The position numbers and the translations under genes were made by a program. Shown here piece by piece: positions 8,903-16,462 of a stretch of 39,541 nucleotides of DNA. The first letter of the stretch is position 1, and each line of letters starts with the position of its first letter. Under the pieces are notes generated by a model that made no database searches, was not told the origin of the DNA, and saw nothing but the letters and a program-made list of their open reading frames with translations. Source of the DNA: Microcaldota archaeon (GTDB lineage Archaea; Micrarchaeota; Micrarchaeia; Anstonellales; J096). The stretch lies in contig JAUQPY010000029.1 of NCBI GenBank assembly GCA_030550115.1, positions 1-39,541 of the forward strand, in the 5' to 3' direction.

Positions 8903-9856
8903 CTATAAGTAACTCATCTCTATTATCATAGCTACTAATTGAATATACGGATTAGTGCCTATAGTTATTCTGTAGTGATATTCAGAGATTATTCTAGTTA
9001 AATTTGCTCTACGGGTTTCATCCATATTTGGATATAAATCTATAGCTCTGAGCAATCCTTGGATAATCTCCTCTGGATCATTTCCCTCTTCTAATAGAGA
9101 TATCATTCTCTCCCTAGCTTCAGTCCGTTTCTTAGCTAAGATTAATGATAACAACTCTTTAGCTCTCTCTATTCCAACTTTACCAGAAATTTTCTCTATC
9201 AGATTCTCATCTATAATCTTACCATTACTTGCATAATGGGCGCTCTGGAGTATTGTTATTATCTTTCTCAAATCCTCCCTAGCAATCTCTATCAAACTCC
9301 TCTTAGCATTTTCAGTTATCGATATCTTCTCTGTCTGTATTATTCTATCAACTAACTTTTCAATTTGATCGATTGGTAGAGGTGCAAATCTGATCACAGC
9401 TACTCTACTCTGGATAGGGGGAATTATTCTGTTTATGTAATTGCAGCTAAGAATGAACCTTGTGTATTTAGAATATAATTCCATCATCCTTCTTAGGGCC
9501 TGTTGAGCATCTGTGGTTAGAGCATCTGCTTCATCTAAGAATACGATTTTGAAACCTACTTCATTATCAGGTAATAGCTTTGCAAATTCCTTTACTTTCT
9601 CCCTTATCGTATCTATCCCTCTCTCATCACTCGCATTCAGCTCTAGGAAATTACCAGATAGTTTATCGTTATAGAATGCTCTAGCTAGTATTAATGCTGT
9701 GGTGGTTTTTCCTGTTGAAGGAGGGCCTGCAAACAGAAGATGTGGGATATCTTTCCTTCTAATAAATCCATTTATTAGTTCTTTGATACTTTCACTACCC
9801 AGGAGCTCATCAACTGTTTTTGGCCTATATTTTTCTATCCAAGGTATATTACTCAT
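8903..9856 (-). CDS. rfcS: Replication factor C small subunit
   Basis: This AAA+ clamp-loader subunit opens PCNA (encoded at 28508) and places it on primed DNA. It has the N-terminal [15 protein letters not shown] box, Walker [10 protein letters not shown] (about residues 44-52), Walker B FLDEADAL (about 105-112), sensor 1 SCNY, and the Ser-Arg motif as SRVAV where SRC is usual. The C-terminal collar domain is helical. At 317 residues it has the normal length and no intein. The ATG at 9856 lies about 26 bases from a TATA element on the minus strand, so the message is probably leaderless. The large RFC subunit is not in this window. Confidence 0.97.
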   Translation of the reverse strand: MSNIPWIEKYRPKTVDELLGSESIKELINGFIRRKDIPHLLFAGPPSTGKTTTALILARAFYNDKLSGNFLELNASDERGIDTIREKVKEFAKLLPDNEVGFKIVFLDEADALTTDAQQALRRMMELYSKYTRFILSCNYINRIIPPIQSRVAVIRFAPLPIDQIEKLVDRIIQTEKISITENAKRSLIEIAREDLRKIITILQSAHYASNGKIIDENLIEKISGKVGIERAKELLSLILAKKRTEARERMISLLEEGNDPEEIIQGLLRAIDLYPNMDETRRANLTRIISEYHYRITIGTNPYIQLVAMIIEMSYL

Positions 9857-9876
9857 GATTTATATTGATTGGCCAT

Positions 9877-9886
9877 ATTTTAAAAT
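9877..9886 (-). promoter_or_regulatory. TATA box of rfcS
   Basis: ATTTTAAAAT is centred about 26 bases upstream of the rfcS ATG on the minus strand and abuts the stop codon of the pilin-like gene. No Shine-Dalgarno site lies between it and the ATG. Confidence 0.5.
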
Positions 9887-10293
9887 CATATCACAGAAAT
9901 AACAATGTCTCCATCAACATTAGTAATATTCAATACTATATTTCCAACAATTCGTCCAGAGGTGATATTAACTCTAAATGGATAGATTTTGACAATATCT
10001 CCATAATCAGATATATTGAATATCATTATAGTATTGTTGTCCTGGTATCTCACTGTAATACTCTCTAATTTTATAGGATAATTGTATCTCTTAACAATAT
10101 AACTACCATTGCCCTGATATTTTATATTTTTTATATCGGAATCTAAATCTATTATCCAATTAGCCGAATTTAGATTGTTTACATTACTCATCACAGAAGT
10201 GTATTCAGACAAGATGAGAGAGATTATTGGTAAGATTAGAACTAGTATAACACCAATTAATATGAAGTATTCTGTAGCTATCTGAGCCCTCAT
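9886..10293 (-). CDS. Class III signal peptide protein, archaeal pilin-like
   Basis: The N terminus MRAQIATEYFILIGVILVLI carries the class III signal pattern: a short basic leader, Gln, then EY within the hydrophobic helix. Archaeal prepilin peptidase (EppA-type) cuts just before the Gln in this family. The hydrophobic helix (residues 7-28) would form the pilus core or anchor. The rest (about 105 residues) is beta-rich with Asn-X-Ser/Thr sites, as expected outside the cell. A TATA element overlapping the stop of the upstream CBS gene lies about 25 bases before the ATG. It is a single gene with no pilus ATPase or platform gene nearby, so any pilus machinery must be elsewhere. The class III signal is firm; the function as a pilin is inferred. 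Confidence 0.85.
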   Translation of the reverse strand: MRAQIATEYFILIGVILVLILPIISLILSEYTSVMSNVNNLNSANWIIDLDSDIKNIKYQGNGSYIVKRYNYPIKLESITVRYQDNNTIMIFNISDYGDIVKIYPFRVNITSGRIVGNIVLNITNVDGDIVISVI

Positions 10294-10312
10294 GCTATTT
10301 TTATCAATCTTC

Positions 10313-10321
10313 TATTTAAAT
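10313..10321 (-). promoter_or_regulatory. TATA box of the pilin-like gene
   Basis: The TTTAAA core at 10315-10320 is centred about 25 bases from the pilin-like ATG and overlaps the stop codon of the CBS-domain gene. This suggests an independent leaderless transcript inside the minus-strand cluster. Confidence 0.45.
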
Positions 10322-11350
10322 ATCTGTATCAACATTTTTCTTACCTTTCTTCTTTCTTGATATTCGATTCATTATAATCCCTATTAAATTTCTTATTAGA
10401 ATACCTGGATCATGAGCTACATCTTCAGCTATCAATATAGGATAATTATCACTGTGTATCGTTAATTTCCCCTCATATGTTTTGGATTTTTTGAATCTTG
10501 CTGTGATTCTAGGATTTTTTAGCATTCTGTTAAGCTTATTCTCAAATTCCACTAGCTCCCTCATTACTATGCTGTAACTATATCCGTCGTTTAGTCCAAA
10601 TATACTTATATTTGATGTGGTATATCTAAGGTTTCTAAGGACCATTCTTAGAACATCTTTTCTCTTAACAATTCCTTTGATTACTCTATCATATACAACT
10701 GCAACATCATAATCAAGTACCTCTGATATAGGTGTTTTCATAGATACACTAGGTAGTTCTTTGAGTAATATATCACTGACTCTCTTAACTAATTTTCCAA
10801 CTCTTTGAAAATCTTTTCTACCAGGTTTATTAGATAGGATATCGGCTAAAAGAACCTCATCATAAGATATAATTCCTATGGGTTTCTTCTTCTGATCTAT
10901 CACTATTACATAATCTAATCCCTCTCTGAACATGAGTAGCTTGATGTTTTCCAAATCTTCCTTATCAGAAACAGTTGATATATTAGTATCCATAACATCC
11001 CTTACAGTTACATCTGAAGGTATATACCTCATAATTTCATCTTTGATCTCTGATATGTGTATTGATTTGATTGGTTTACGCTCACTATCCACTACAACTA
11101 TAAACTCTCCATGCTCCAGAAGAGCTTCGATTATCTTCTGCATATTATCTAGTTCATGCTCAGTTAGAGCGACTATAGATTTAGTAACTCTCTCTACCTT
11201 GGTATTCTTATAATTTCTGTATATATTCATAGCTCTCTTGTCCACTACCCCCAAGAATCTACCTTCAGAATCAACCACTACCACATCTTTATCCGCAAGC
11301 ACATCATTAACTATCTCCCGTATCTCCTGATCAGATCTTACTATTATCAT
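10316..11350 (-). CDS. CBS-domain protein with a possible HPF-like C-terminal domain
   Basis: The first ~230 residues hold about four CBS motifs (two Bateman modules). Examples are VVVDSEGRFLGVVDK near residue 24, FIVVVDSERKPIKSI near 84, YVIVIDQKKKPIGIIS near 146, and a weaker AVVYDRVIKGIVKR near 215. CBS pairs usually sense adenine nucleotides or S-adenosylmethionine. The final ~100 residues (from about 247) have a strand-helix-strand-strand-strand-helix pattern. They end in AEDVAHDPGILIRNLIGII and a basic tail, which resembles ribosome-hibernation (S30AE/HPF) domains; that match is tentative. The ATG at 11350 lies about 26 bases from a TATA core shared with rpo7. Ribosome or energy-state regulation would fit, but this is inference. 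Confidence 0.8.
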   Translation of the reverse strand: MIIVRSDQEIREIVNDVLADKDVVVVDSEGRFLGVVDKRAMNIYRNYKNTKVERVTKSIVALTEHELDNMQKIIEALLEHGEFIVVVDSERKPIKSIHISEIKDEIMRYIPSDVTVRDVMDTNISTVSDKEDLENIKLLMFREGLDYVIVIDQKKKPIGIISYDEVLLADILSNKPGRKDFQRVGKLVKRVSDILLKELPSVSMKTPISEVLDYDVAVVYDRVIKGIVKRKDVLRMVLRNLRYTTSNISIFGLNDGYSYSIVMRELVEFENKLNRMLKNPRITARFKKSKTYEGKLTIHSDNYPILIAEDVAHDPGILIRNLIGIIMNRISRKKKGKKNVDTDI

Positions 11351-11371
11351 ACTCTTATTCTTAAGAAAAAA

Positions 11372-11386
11372 CTTTTAAAAATATAT
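11372..11386. promoter_or_regulatory. Shared TATA element between the CBS gene and rpo7
   Basis: CTTTTAAAAATATAT lies in the 62-base gap. Its TTTAAA core is about 26 bases before the CBS ATG on the minus strand, and about 25 bases before a predicted rpo7 transcript start near 11402. That start would place GGGTGAG at the extreme 5' end of the rpo7 message. Confidence 0.5.
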
Positions 11387-11412
11387 TCACTCTATAAAGA
11401 TGGGTGAGTTTA

Positions 11413-11985
11413 GTGTATAGAGTAGTTGAGGTTGAAGAGTATGTTAGAATTCCTCCATCGATGCTGAAGATGAATAAAGAGGAGGCTGTTAAGGAGGTTC
11501 TAATCAGTCAATATAAGAATAAATATACTGATGCATTTGGATTAGTATTGGATATAATTGATATAAAAGTGGAGCAGGAAAATGTAATTGTAATAAATGA
11601 TCCTAAAATATATTTCAAAACCAGATTTAAGATACTATCGTTTACAATCGATAGGCGTGAAGTAATGTTAGGTATAGTTAAGGATATAGTTGATTATGGT
11701 GCCTTTGTACTGATAGGTCCTTTTGAAGGTCTGGTTAATATTGCGCAGATATCTGATGAGAAATTCACTTTTAATAAGGAGAAAAAGAGATTAGAGAATG
11801 CCGATAAAACTAAAACAGTAGAAATAGGAGATAAGCTATATGTTAAAGTAGGAACAGTATCTATGAGAGATGGTCCTGCTAAAGCAAAAATATCGTTATC
11901 ATGCAGAGGGCCGGGTTTGGGGAATCTAAAATGGATAGAGGAGATTCAAACTCCAAAGAATAGTAAAAAGGGGAGGAGTAAATGA
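11413..11985 (+). CDS. rpo7: DNA-directed RNA polymerase subunit Rpo7 (RpoE')
   Basis: This stalk subunit of archaeal RNA polymerase pairs with Rpo4 and binds nascent RNA. The N-terminal tip domain begins YRVVEVEEYVRIPP. An S1 RNA-binding domain runs from about residue 80 (GIVKDIVDYGAFVLIGPFEG) and ends with the family's SCRGPGLGNLKWI motif. I chose the GTG at 11413 over the GTG at 11404. It gives the usual N terminus and has GGTGAG four bases upstream, while the earlier GTG lies inside that site. This yields 190 residues, the normal length. The stop overlaps the spt4 start (ATGA), the standard archaeal rpoE'–spt4 pair. Confidence 0.95.
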   Translation: MYRVVEVEEYVRIPPSMLKMNKEEAVKEVLISQYKNKYTDAFGLVLDIIDIKVEQENVIVINDPKIYFKTRFKILSFTIDRREVMLGIVKDIVDYGAFVLIGPFEGLVNIAQISDEKFTFNKEKKRLENADKTKTVEIGDKLYVKVGTVSMRDGPAKAKISLSCRGPGLGNLKWIEEIQTPKNSKKGRSK

Positions 11986-12161
11986 GAGCTTGTAAGAATT
12001 GTAAAGCTATTGTTTATGAAAAGAAATGTCATGTGTGTGGTAGTACTAACTTAGCAAAGAAATTCTCCGGTTTGATAATAATCCTAGATGAGCAAAATTC
12101 TATAATATCTAGAAAGCTAAACCTGAAACAGGGGGAATGGGCAGCTCAGATAGATGAATAG
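11982..12161 (+). CDS. spt4: Transcription elongation factor Spt4 (RpoE'')
   Basis: This 59-residue zinc-ribbon protein begins MRACKNCKAIVYEKKCHVCG, with all four zinc cysteines in two CxxC pairs, and continues with the Spt4 strand pattern around GLIIILDEQNS. Spt4 joins Spt5 to make RNA polymerase processive. The ATG overlaps the rpo7 stop by four bases, which supports both the start and co-transcription. A TATA-like element for the next gene begins at its stop codon. Confidence 0.95.
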   Translation: MRACKNCKAIVYEKKCHVCGSTNLAKKFSGLIIILDEQNSIISRKLNLKQGEWAAQIDE

Positions 12162-12171
12162 CTTTAAATTA
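12162..12171 (+). promoter_or_regulatory. Candidate TATA box of the S26e unit
   Basis: CTTTAAATTA follows the spt4 stop and is about 26 bases before a predicted start near 12192, just ahead of the AAGGTG ribosome-binding site at 12195-12200. Confidence 0.45.
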
Positions 12172-12206
12172 ATTTAAGTAATATTAAAACTAAGAAGGTG
12201 TGTTTG

Positions 12207-12422
12207 ATGGGAAGAGGAAGAGAACCTCTGGTAACATGTGATGCATGTGGAAGAACTGTGCCCAGAGATAAAGCAGTGGAGTATGTGAAATCTTCTATTG
12301 TAGATATCGATCAGAAAGATGTAGTTATAGATCTAACCAAGAGAAAAGTATACTATTGTATTAGCTGTGCTAAACACAGGAAGATCTTCGAGAAGAAAAA
12401 GAGAATGTTCAGGAAAGAATGA
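12207..12422 (+). CDS. rps26e: 30S ribosomal protein S26e
   Basis: The sequence begins MGRGREPLVTCDACGRTVP and has the family pattern of a first CxxC, VPRDKAV, a central strand region, then KVYYCISCAKH with the second CxxC and a basic tail (71 residues). The ATG at 12207 is preferred over the GTG at 12198 because AAGGTG lies six bases before it. S26e is known from eukaryotes and TACK-type archaea and is generally missing from Euryarchaeota, so its presence bears on lineage. The stop overlaps the next start by four bases (ATGA). Confidence 0.88.
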   Translation: MGRGREPLVTCDACGRTVPRDKAVEYVKSSIVDIDQKDVVIDLTKRKVYYCISCAKHRKIFEKKKRMFRKE

Positions 12423-12724
12423 GAGAGCAGGAGAGAAGGTTTATTGAGGAAGTGCTGGGCAGAGTTCTAATGATAAATATAGGCAATTTACCGATGTTTA
12501 TATACAAATCCACAAAAAGACCTGGCTATATAGTTAGCTATTATTTAGATATAAGTGCTTCAGATAAGGTTGGGGATGTTGCTGCTGTATGTGGTGCTGT
12601 GAGGAGCAAAGAGGAGTTTTTGAGAGCAAAGCTCATAGCTGTAACTAGCTGGGCAGAGAAAATAGGCTTGAAATCTGGAATGCAGGTTAAGAGAGCTATC
12701 AAGATACTTGAGGAATATAAGTAA
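12419..12724 (+). CDS. Unknown 101-residue protein in a ribosomal protein operon
   Basis: I recognise no family. It starts within the S26e stop (ATGA) and so is translationally coupled to it. The N-terminal half has a helix (REQERRFIEEVLGRVL) and beta strands around GNLPMFIYKS and GYIVSYYLDI. The C-terminal half is helical (EEFLRAKLIAVTSWAEKIGL, then QVKRAIKILEEYK). No signal peptide, zinc site or catalytic motif is visible. The alpha/beta pattern, moderate charge and position between S26e and L44e suggest a role in translation or RNA handling, by context only. Confidence 0.75.
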   Translation: MREQERRFIEEVLGRVLMINIGNLPMFIYKSTKRPGYIVSYYLDISASDKVGDVAAVCGAVRSKEEFLRAKLIAVTSWAEKIGLKSGMQVKRAIKILEEYK

Positions 12725-12735
12725 TATTTATAAAT
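12724..12735 (+). promoter_or_regulatory. TATA box of the L44e–S27e–aIF2a–Nop10 unit
   Basis: ATATTTATAAAT is centred 28-29 bases before the L44e ATG at 12759, with no Shine-Dalgarno site between, suggesting a leaderless or nearly leaderless transcript. Confidence 0.5.
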
Positions 12736-12758
12736 ACTATTCCTATAATTAAGAGATT

Positions 12759-13043
12759 ATGAAGATACCGGCTAATCTTACTACATTCTGTCCATATTGT
12801 AATAAGCATACTGAGCATAAAGTAAGTAATTACTCTCCAGGTAAAAGAAGGAGTTTAGCATTTGGAAATGTTAAGTTTGAGAATAAGCTAAAGGGACATG
12901 GGGGTAAAAGGGCTGGAAAGAAGAGTGTGAAGAAGCAGGGAAAGAGACAGGTGGTGGTACTTACCTGCAGCGAATGTAGTAAAAAACAGATGAGAGTTTA
13001 TATTAAAACCAGAACCAAGAAAAAAATTGAGGTGAAGCGATAA
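12759..13043 (+). CDS. rpl44e: 50S ribosomal protein L44e
   Basis: The sequence opens MKIPANLTTFCPYCNKHTEH and has the second zinc pair in LTCSECSKKQ, so all four zinc cysteines are intact. The middle is a very basic Gly/Lys-rich stretch. It has 94 residues, the normal archaeal length. The stop (13041-13043) overlaps the S27e ATG by one base. The L44e–S27e–aIF2-alpha–Nop10 order is a conserved archaeal cluster. Confidence 0.96.
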   Translation: MKIPANLTTFCPYCNKHTEHKVSNYSPGKRRSLAFGNVKFENKLKGHGGKRAGKKSVKKQGKRQVVVLTCSECSKKQMRVYIKTRTKKKIEVKR

Positions 13044-13210
13044 TGAGCGGTTTTATAAAGATAAGATGCAGAAAGTGCGGTACTGAAATGATAGTATTCT
13101 CACATGCATCCAGAAACATCAGATGTCCTAAGGATAATGAACTTGTAGTCCAATCTACAGGGGGAAAGATAAATATCGTGAACGCAGATATAATACAGAC
13201 TTATGGATAG
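13043..13210 (+). CDS. rps27e: 30S ribosomal protein S27e with an altered zinc site
   Basis: This 55-residue protein has the S27e pattern: IRCRKCGTEMIVFSHAS, then IRCPKDNELVVQSTGGKINI. The first CxxC (C9, C12) is present. The second pair is CPKD: C28 remains but the position of the fourth cysteine is Asp31. The ATG at 13043 has GGTGA upstream in the L44e tail. The stop at 13208-13210 overlaps the aIF2-alpha start by eight bases, supporting co-translation. Identity is firm from sequence and gene order. Metal binding by three cysteines and one aspartate is possible but untested. Confidence 0.93.
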   Translation: MSGFIKIRCRKCGTEMIVFSHASRNIRCPKDNELVVQSTGGKINIVNADIIQTYG

Positions 13211-13934
13211 AGATAAATATAGAGTTGTAAAAGTTACAAGAATCGAGGAGTTTGGAGTTTACTGTGATGTATTAGACCAACCTGGTTATCAGGGATTTAT
13301 CTCTAGAGGTGAGGTATCCTCAAGTTGGATAAGAGATATTAGTAGAGATATACGTGTTAATGAGATAAGAGTTGGTAAAATACTTTCTATAGACCACAAT
13401 TCAAAGATAATTGAACTGTCTTTTAGAAGAGTAGATGAAAGGGAGAAAGCGGAGATATTACAACATTACAATAATGAACAGACAGCCATGAATATACTCA
13501 GGAGCTCTATGAGTAGAGCTCGTATCAAGAGGAGTATTGAGAGTATAGTGGAATCAATAAGATCCAAATATAATAGTATATATGAGTTTTTCAGAGCAGC
13601 ATCTCTAGATGAGTCTGTTCTAGAGACAGTAGATCTACCAAAGACTCTAAAAACATATCTAAAGGAAGAAATATCAAAGAGATTCAGTCATATTATCTAT
13701 AGGATCAGATTGGATATATCAGCAGTATCTTACGCAGAGGATGGTTTGGATAGGATAAAGCAGCTCTTCCAGAATGTGACAGCTAAATACATTGGTGGAG
13801 GTAAATACATAGTAAATCTAGAACACAAGAATCCTAAAGAGCTTAGAAAAATGGGGGAACAGCTAGGCGAGGAGCTGTCTAAAAGAGCTAAAGAATTAGA
13901 TATTGAATTTACATACAATCTCTTAGAGAAATGA
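13203..13934 (+). CDS. aif2a: Translation initiation factor aIF2 alpha subunit
   Basis: This subunit of the heterotrimeric factor brings initiator Met-tRNA to the small ribosomal subunit. An N-terminal S1 domain covers about residues 5-75 (VTRIEEFGVYCDVLDQPGYQ, then KILSIDHNSKIIELSFRRV). A helical domain runs from about 80 to 165, and the C-terminal alpha/beta domain that contacts the gamma subunit covers the rest. It has 243 residues; the usual range is about 260-275, so it is slightly short. It overlaps S27e by eight bases at its start and Nop10 by four at its end. Confidence 0.95.
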   Translation: MDRDKYRVVKVTRIEEFGVYCDVLDQPGYQGFISRGEVSSSWIRDISRDIRVNEIRVGKILSIDHNSKIIELSFRRVDEREKAEILQHYNNEQTAMNILRSSMSRARIKRSIESIVESIRSKYNSIYEFFRAASLDESVLETVDLPKTLKTYLKEEISKRFSHIIYRIRLDISAVSYAEDGLDRIKQLFQNVTAKYIGGGKYIVNLEHKNPKELRKMGEQLGEELSKRAKELDIEFTYNLLEK

Positions 13935-14050
13935 AGATCAGGAAATGTAGATTGTGTAAATCATATACATTAAAGCTATACCATTGTGGAATTCCTACTG
14001 ATAAGGCCAATCCTCCAAATCTAAAATTCAAATATCTTAACAACACCTAA
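13931..14050 (+). CDS. nop10: Nop10-like H/ACA ribonucleoprotein protein, shortened
   Basis: This 39-residue protein begins MKIRKCRLCKSYTLKLYHCG and ends soon after NPPNLKFKYL. The pattern RKCxxCxxYTL...CG...NPPxxxF matches Nop10, the small scaffold of pseudouridine-guiding H/ACA particles. Its position right after aIF2-alpha (ATGA overlap) is the classical one. It is shorter than the usual 50-60 residues and lacks the DPYGKYR-type tail. The second zinc pair has lost its first cysteine (LYHC where CxxC is expected). Its last 30 bases overlap the tail of the opposing UbiA-type gene. Confidence 0.82.
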   Translation: MKIRKCRLCKSYTLKLYHCGIPTDKANPPNLKFKYLNNT

Positions 14051-14860
14051 TAGTATTATCCCAACAAACATAACAATTCTCATCATCTCATGGATTTTCC
14101 TAAAATCAGATTTTCCAGATGATATCAAAATCTTAAACTTCAGATACATTAGGAACATTATGAGAGGAATTGTAATTATTATCGATATAGGTTTCAGCAA
14201 GCTAAGATAAACTATTGAAACTAAATACATATAAATCATTATTATAATCACGAGTTTTGTACCAGTAAGTCCTATTATGACTGGTAATGTTCTTATCCCT
14301 TCTTGACTATCTCCTTCTACATCTTCCATACTCTTCACTAATTCTCTAATTACTCCAAATATAGCTACAGCTATAATAAACACATTCAAGAAATTATCAG
14401 ATAATTCTGATGAGATGTATAAGTAAGGATATATGAATGGAGCTGTCATAGTTAGTGCAACCACAACATTCCCCACAATCGGAAGTCTCTTGAAAATATA
14501 ATTGTAAAGGATAGATATTATCAGAAATAAAATATTGAATGCTATTACGTATTGATTTGAGAATAGCATCAGAATCAAGGAGGTCACAATCAATATACCT
14601 AGGATGGTATATGTCTCTCCTATAGAAATCTTTCCAGATATCAATGGCCTATCTAATCTTCTATTCTTCAGATCAGTTCTATAATCTAGTATATCATTCA
14701 CTACAAATGCTATATATTGTATTATTACTGGTAGAATTATGCCTATAATACCTACGTAGAGAGGATCTCCATTCAGATAGTAGCTAGTTAGCATTATAGC
14801 TAGTACAGTGAATATTGCTCTATCAGCTCTAACTAGATCTACTATAGCTCTGATATCCAT
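14021..14860 (-). CDS. UbiA-family prenyltransferase, probable DGGGP synthase
   Basis: This polytopic membrane protein has about eight or nine hydrophobic helices. Both Asp-rich motifs of the UbiA superfamily are present: NDILDYRTDLKNRRLDRP near residues 55-72 and DVEGDSQEGIRTLP near 175-188. Archaeal members of this size (279 residues) include digeranylgeranylglyceryl phosphate synthase, which adds the second prenyl ether chain of archaeal lipids; that is the likeliest role. Other prenyl transfers (quinone or heme type) cannot be excluded. It is the last gene of a minus-strand unit and overlaps rio1 by 19 bases. Confidence 0.82.
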   Translation of the reverse strand: MDIRAIVDLVRADRAIFTVLAIMLTSYYLNGDPLYVGIIGIILPVIIQYIAFVVNDILDYRTDLKNRRLDRPLISGKISIGETYTILGILIVTSLILMLFSNQYVIAFNILFLIISILYNYIFKRLPIVGNVVVALTMTAPFIYPYLYISSELSDNFLNVFIIAVAIFGVIRELVKSMEDVEGDSQEGIRTLPVIIGLTGTKLVIIIMIYMYLVSIVYLSLLKPISIIITIPLIMFLMYLKFKILISSGKSDFRKIHEMMRIVMFVGIILLGVVKIFEF

Positions 14861-15504
14861 CTATCAACTACCCCAGTGACATCTCTATGGAAGATCCTAC
14901 CTAGGTTGGATACATCTCTAGTTAGAAGATCAATTAGTTTAGGATCAAATCTGACAGATTGTCCGAAATCTATTATATACAACCTATCCCCTACTAGAAT
15001 ATTATACTCACTTAAATCCCCGTGTATATAGCCTGCTCTAAATAATCTATATATTTTATCCAAAAGCTCATCAAACCATCTCTCATCTTTAGTTTTTATG
15101 TCGTGTAGCTTAGGATAGGGGATTCTATTCTCACCCAGGAAACTCATCACAATAATATTATCCTCCTGATAGATGGGTACTGGTACATCGTGAATTGTAG
15201 TGTATGCTATCTCTAGATTCTTAAACTCTTTTCTTGCATAGGCCACTGCTATTTCAAAGTCACTATTGTACTCTCTATTTATGTATTTCTTTCTGGAATT
15301 GAAGAATTTACTAGTTTCTGGTTTGTAGATCTTTATAACTCTCTCCTGTCCCTCCCTAGTAGCTAGGAATACTGATGCTTCTTTACCCTCAGCTATTTTC
15401 CCAACAATCTCTGTAATTATCCCCTTTTTTATTATTCTACTAAGTGCCTTTAGACTTCTCCTATCAAATACTAAACTCTCAATTTCCCTATCTTCCCAGA
15501 GCAT
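14842..15504 (-). CDS. rio1: RIO1-type serine/threonine protein kinase
   Basis: This atypical kinase or ATPase acts in late small-subunit ribosome maturation. Visible motifs are the P-loop-like GKIAEGKEASVF (about residues 35-46), the catalytic HGDLSEYNIL (about 160-169) and the metal-binding IDFGQSV (about 178-184). The short form (220 residues) holds the whole RIO domain with little extra. The Ser-Glu-Tyr-Asn catalytic context points to RIO1 more than RIO2, and no N-terminal winged helix (a RIO2 feature) is present. It overlaps the glycosyltransferase by 17 bases upstream and the UbiA gene by 19 bases downstream. Confidence 0.93.
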   Translation of the reverse strand: MLWEDREIESLVFDRRSLKALSRIIKKGIITEIVGKIAEGKEASVFLATREGQERVIKIYKPETSKFFNSRKKYINREYNSDFEIAVAYARKEFKNLEIAYTTIHDVPVPIYQEDNIIVMSFLGENRIPYPKLHDIKTKDERWFDELLDKIYRLFRAGYIHGDLSEYNILVGDRLYIIDFGQSVRFDPKLIDLLTRDVSNLGRIFHRDVTGVVDRWISEL

Positions 15505-16462
15505 CTCTGTACACCTTTATAGTCTGTTCTGCAATACTATCCCAGGATAATATTTCAAGTTTCTCTCTAGCTCTTCTGAGTTCTGCACTAAGATCCAGAC
15601 GATCTAACCTATCTATGATCTTTCCAATATCATCATCTATCAGATATTTCTTGTATTCATTTCCAAACAGATATTCTAGGAATGTAGGGATTTCACCAAC
15701 AGGAGTGGCTATGAAAGGCCTCTCACAAGCTATGCTCTCAACCATTACCATTGGAAAACCTTCATATCTGGAAGGTAATACAACATATCTACTATTACAA
15801 TATATTTCTACAATCTGCTCATAATCAACCTCTCTAAAAACAACATTACCTCTAGACCTGGCCTTTAGCTCATGTATGAAACCATCTTCATCAGATCCAA
15901 CTACCATTATATCCCCTGCATATTCGTCTATCAACCTATCAACCCCTTTATCTCTATCTAATCTACCTATATAAGTTACATACTTCGATTCTTTGTAAGA
16001 TCTATTGCATTTAAATCTATCCAGATCAATTCCATTGTATATCAGAACATAATTCTTATGTATCATCTCGATCTTTCGAGAGACACTTATTACCTTAGCT
16101 CTCCTGAGTAGATGGATTGCTATGGCATTGTAAATTTTAAATAGTTTATGTCTATCTGGAATCCCATGAACAGTCCACACCACAGGTTTTCCACGTAACA
16201 TCCCAATAAAAGCTCCAATAATCGAAAACAGATTTCCATAACCATGCACATGAATGATATCGTATTTTCCAGTTATCAATTTCACAACAGACTGAATATC
16301 TGGTAATGGAGTCGATAGACCTGGTATTCTGATAGGATTTTTAGGATATACTACCTCTACATCAATCTCCTTTTTCTGTAGAGATTTTGTAAGGTTGTAT
16401 ATGTGTATAGCTATACCATCCTTATTTGGATAGTAGGTATGTGAGAAAATCAACACTTTCAT
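15488..16462 (-). CDS. Group 1 (GT4) glycosyltransferase
   Basis: This GT-B fold enzyme has 324 residues. The N-terminal domain begins MKVLIFSHTYYPNKDGIAIH with the HVHGYGN motif near residue 73. The second domain starts at YIGRLDRDKGVDRLI (about 165-179), and the donor-binding region reads PSRYEGFPMVMVESIA (about 231-246) with the E-x7-E motif. Such enzymes transfer sugars from nucleotide donors to lipids, polysaccharides or proteins; the substrate cannot be told. It shares a four-base overlap with the winged-helix gene upstream. An unrelated remnant of the same family lies at 8427-8870. Confidence 0.92.
   Translation of the reverse strand: MKVLIFSHTYYPNKDGIAIHIYNLTKSLQKKEIDVEVVYPKNPIRIPGLSTPLPDIQSVVKLITGKYDIIHVHGYGNLFSIIGAFIGMLRGKPVVWTVHGIPDRHKLFKIYNAIAIHLLRRAKVISVSRKIEMIHKNYVLIYNGIDLDRFKCNRSYKESKYVTYIGRLDRDKGVDRLIDEYAGDIMVVGSDEDGFIHELKARSRGNVVFREVDYEQIVEIYCNSRYVVLPSRYEGFPMVMVESIACERPFIATPVGEIPTFLEYLFGNEYKKYLIDDDIGKIIDRLDRLDLSAELRRAREKLEILSWDSIAEQTIKVYRDALGR

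Noticed and set aside
9699-10068. Plus-strand open frames across rfcS and the pilin-like gene
   Set aside because: They are antisense to two well-supported genes and show no promoter, ribosome-binding site or recognisable protein features.
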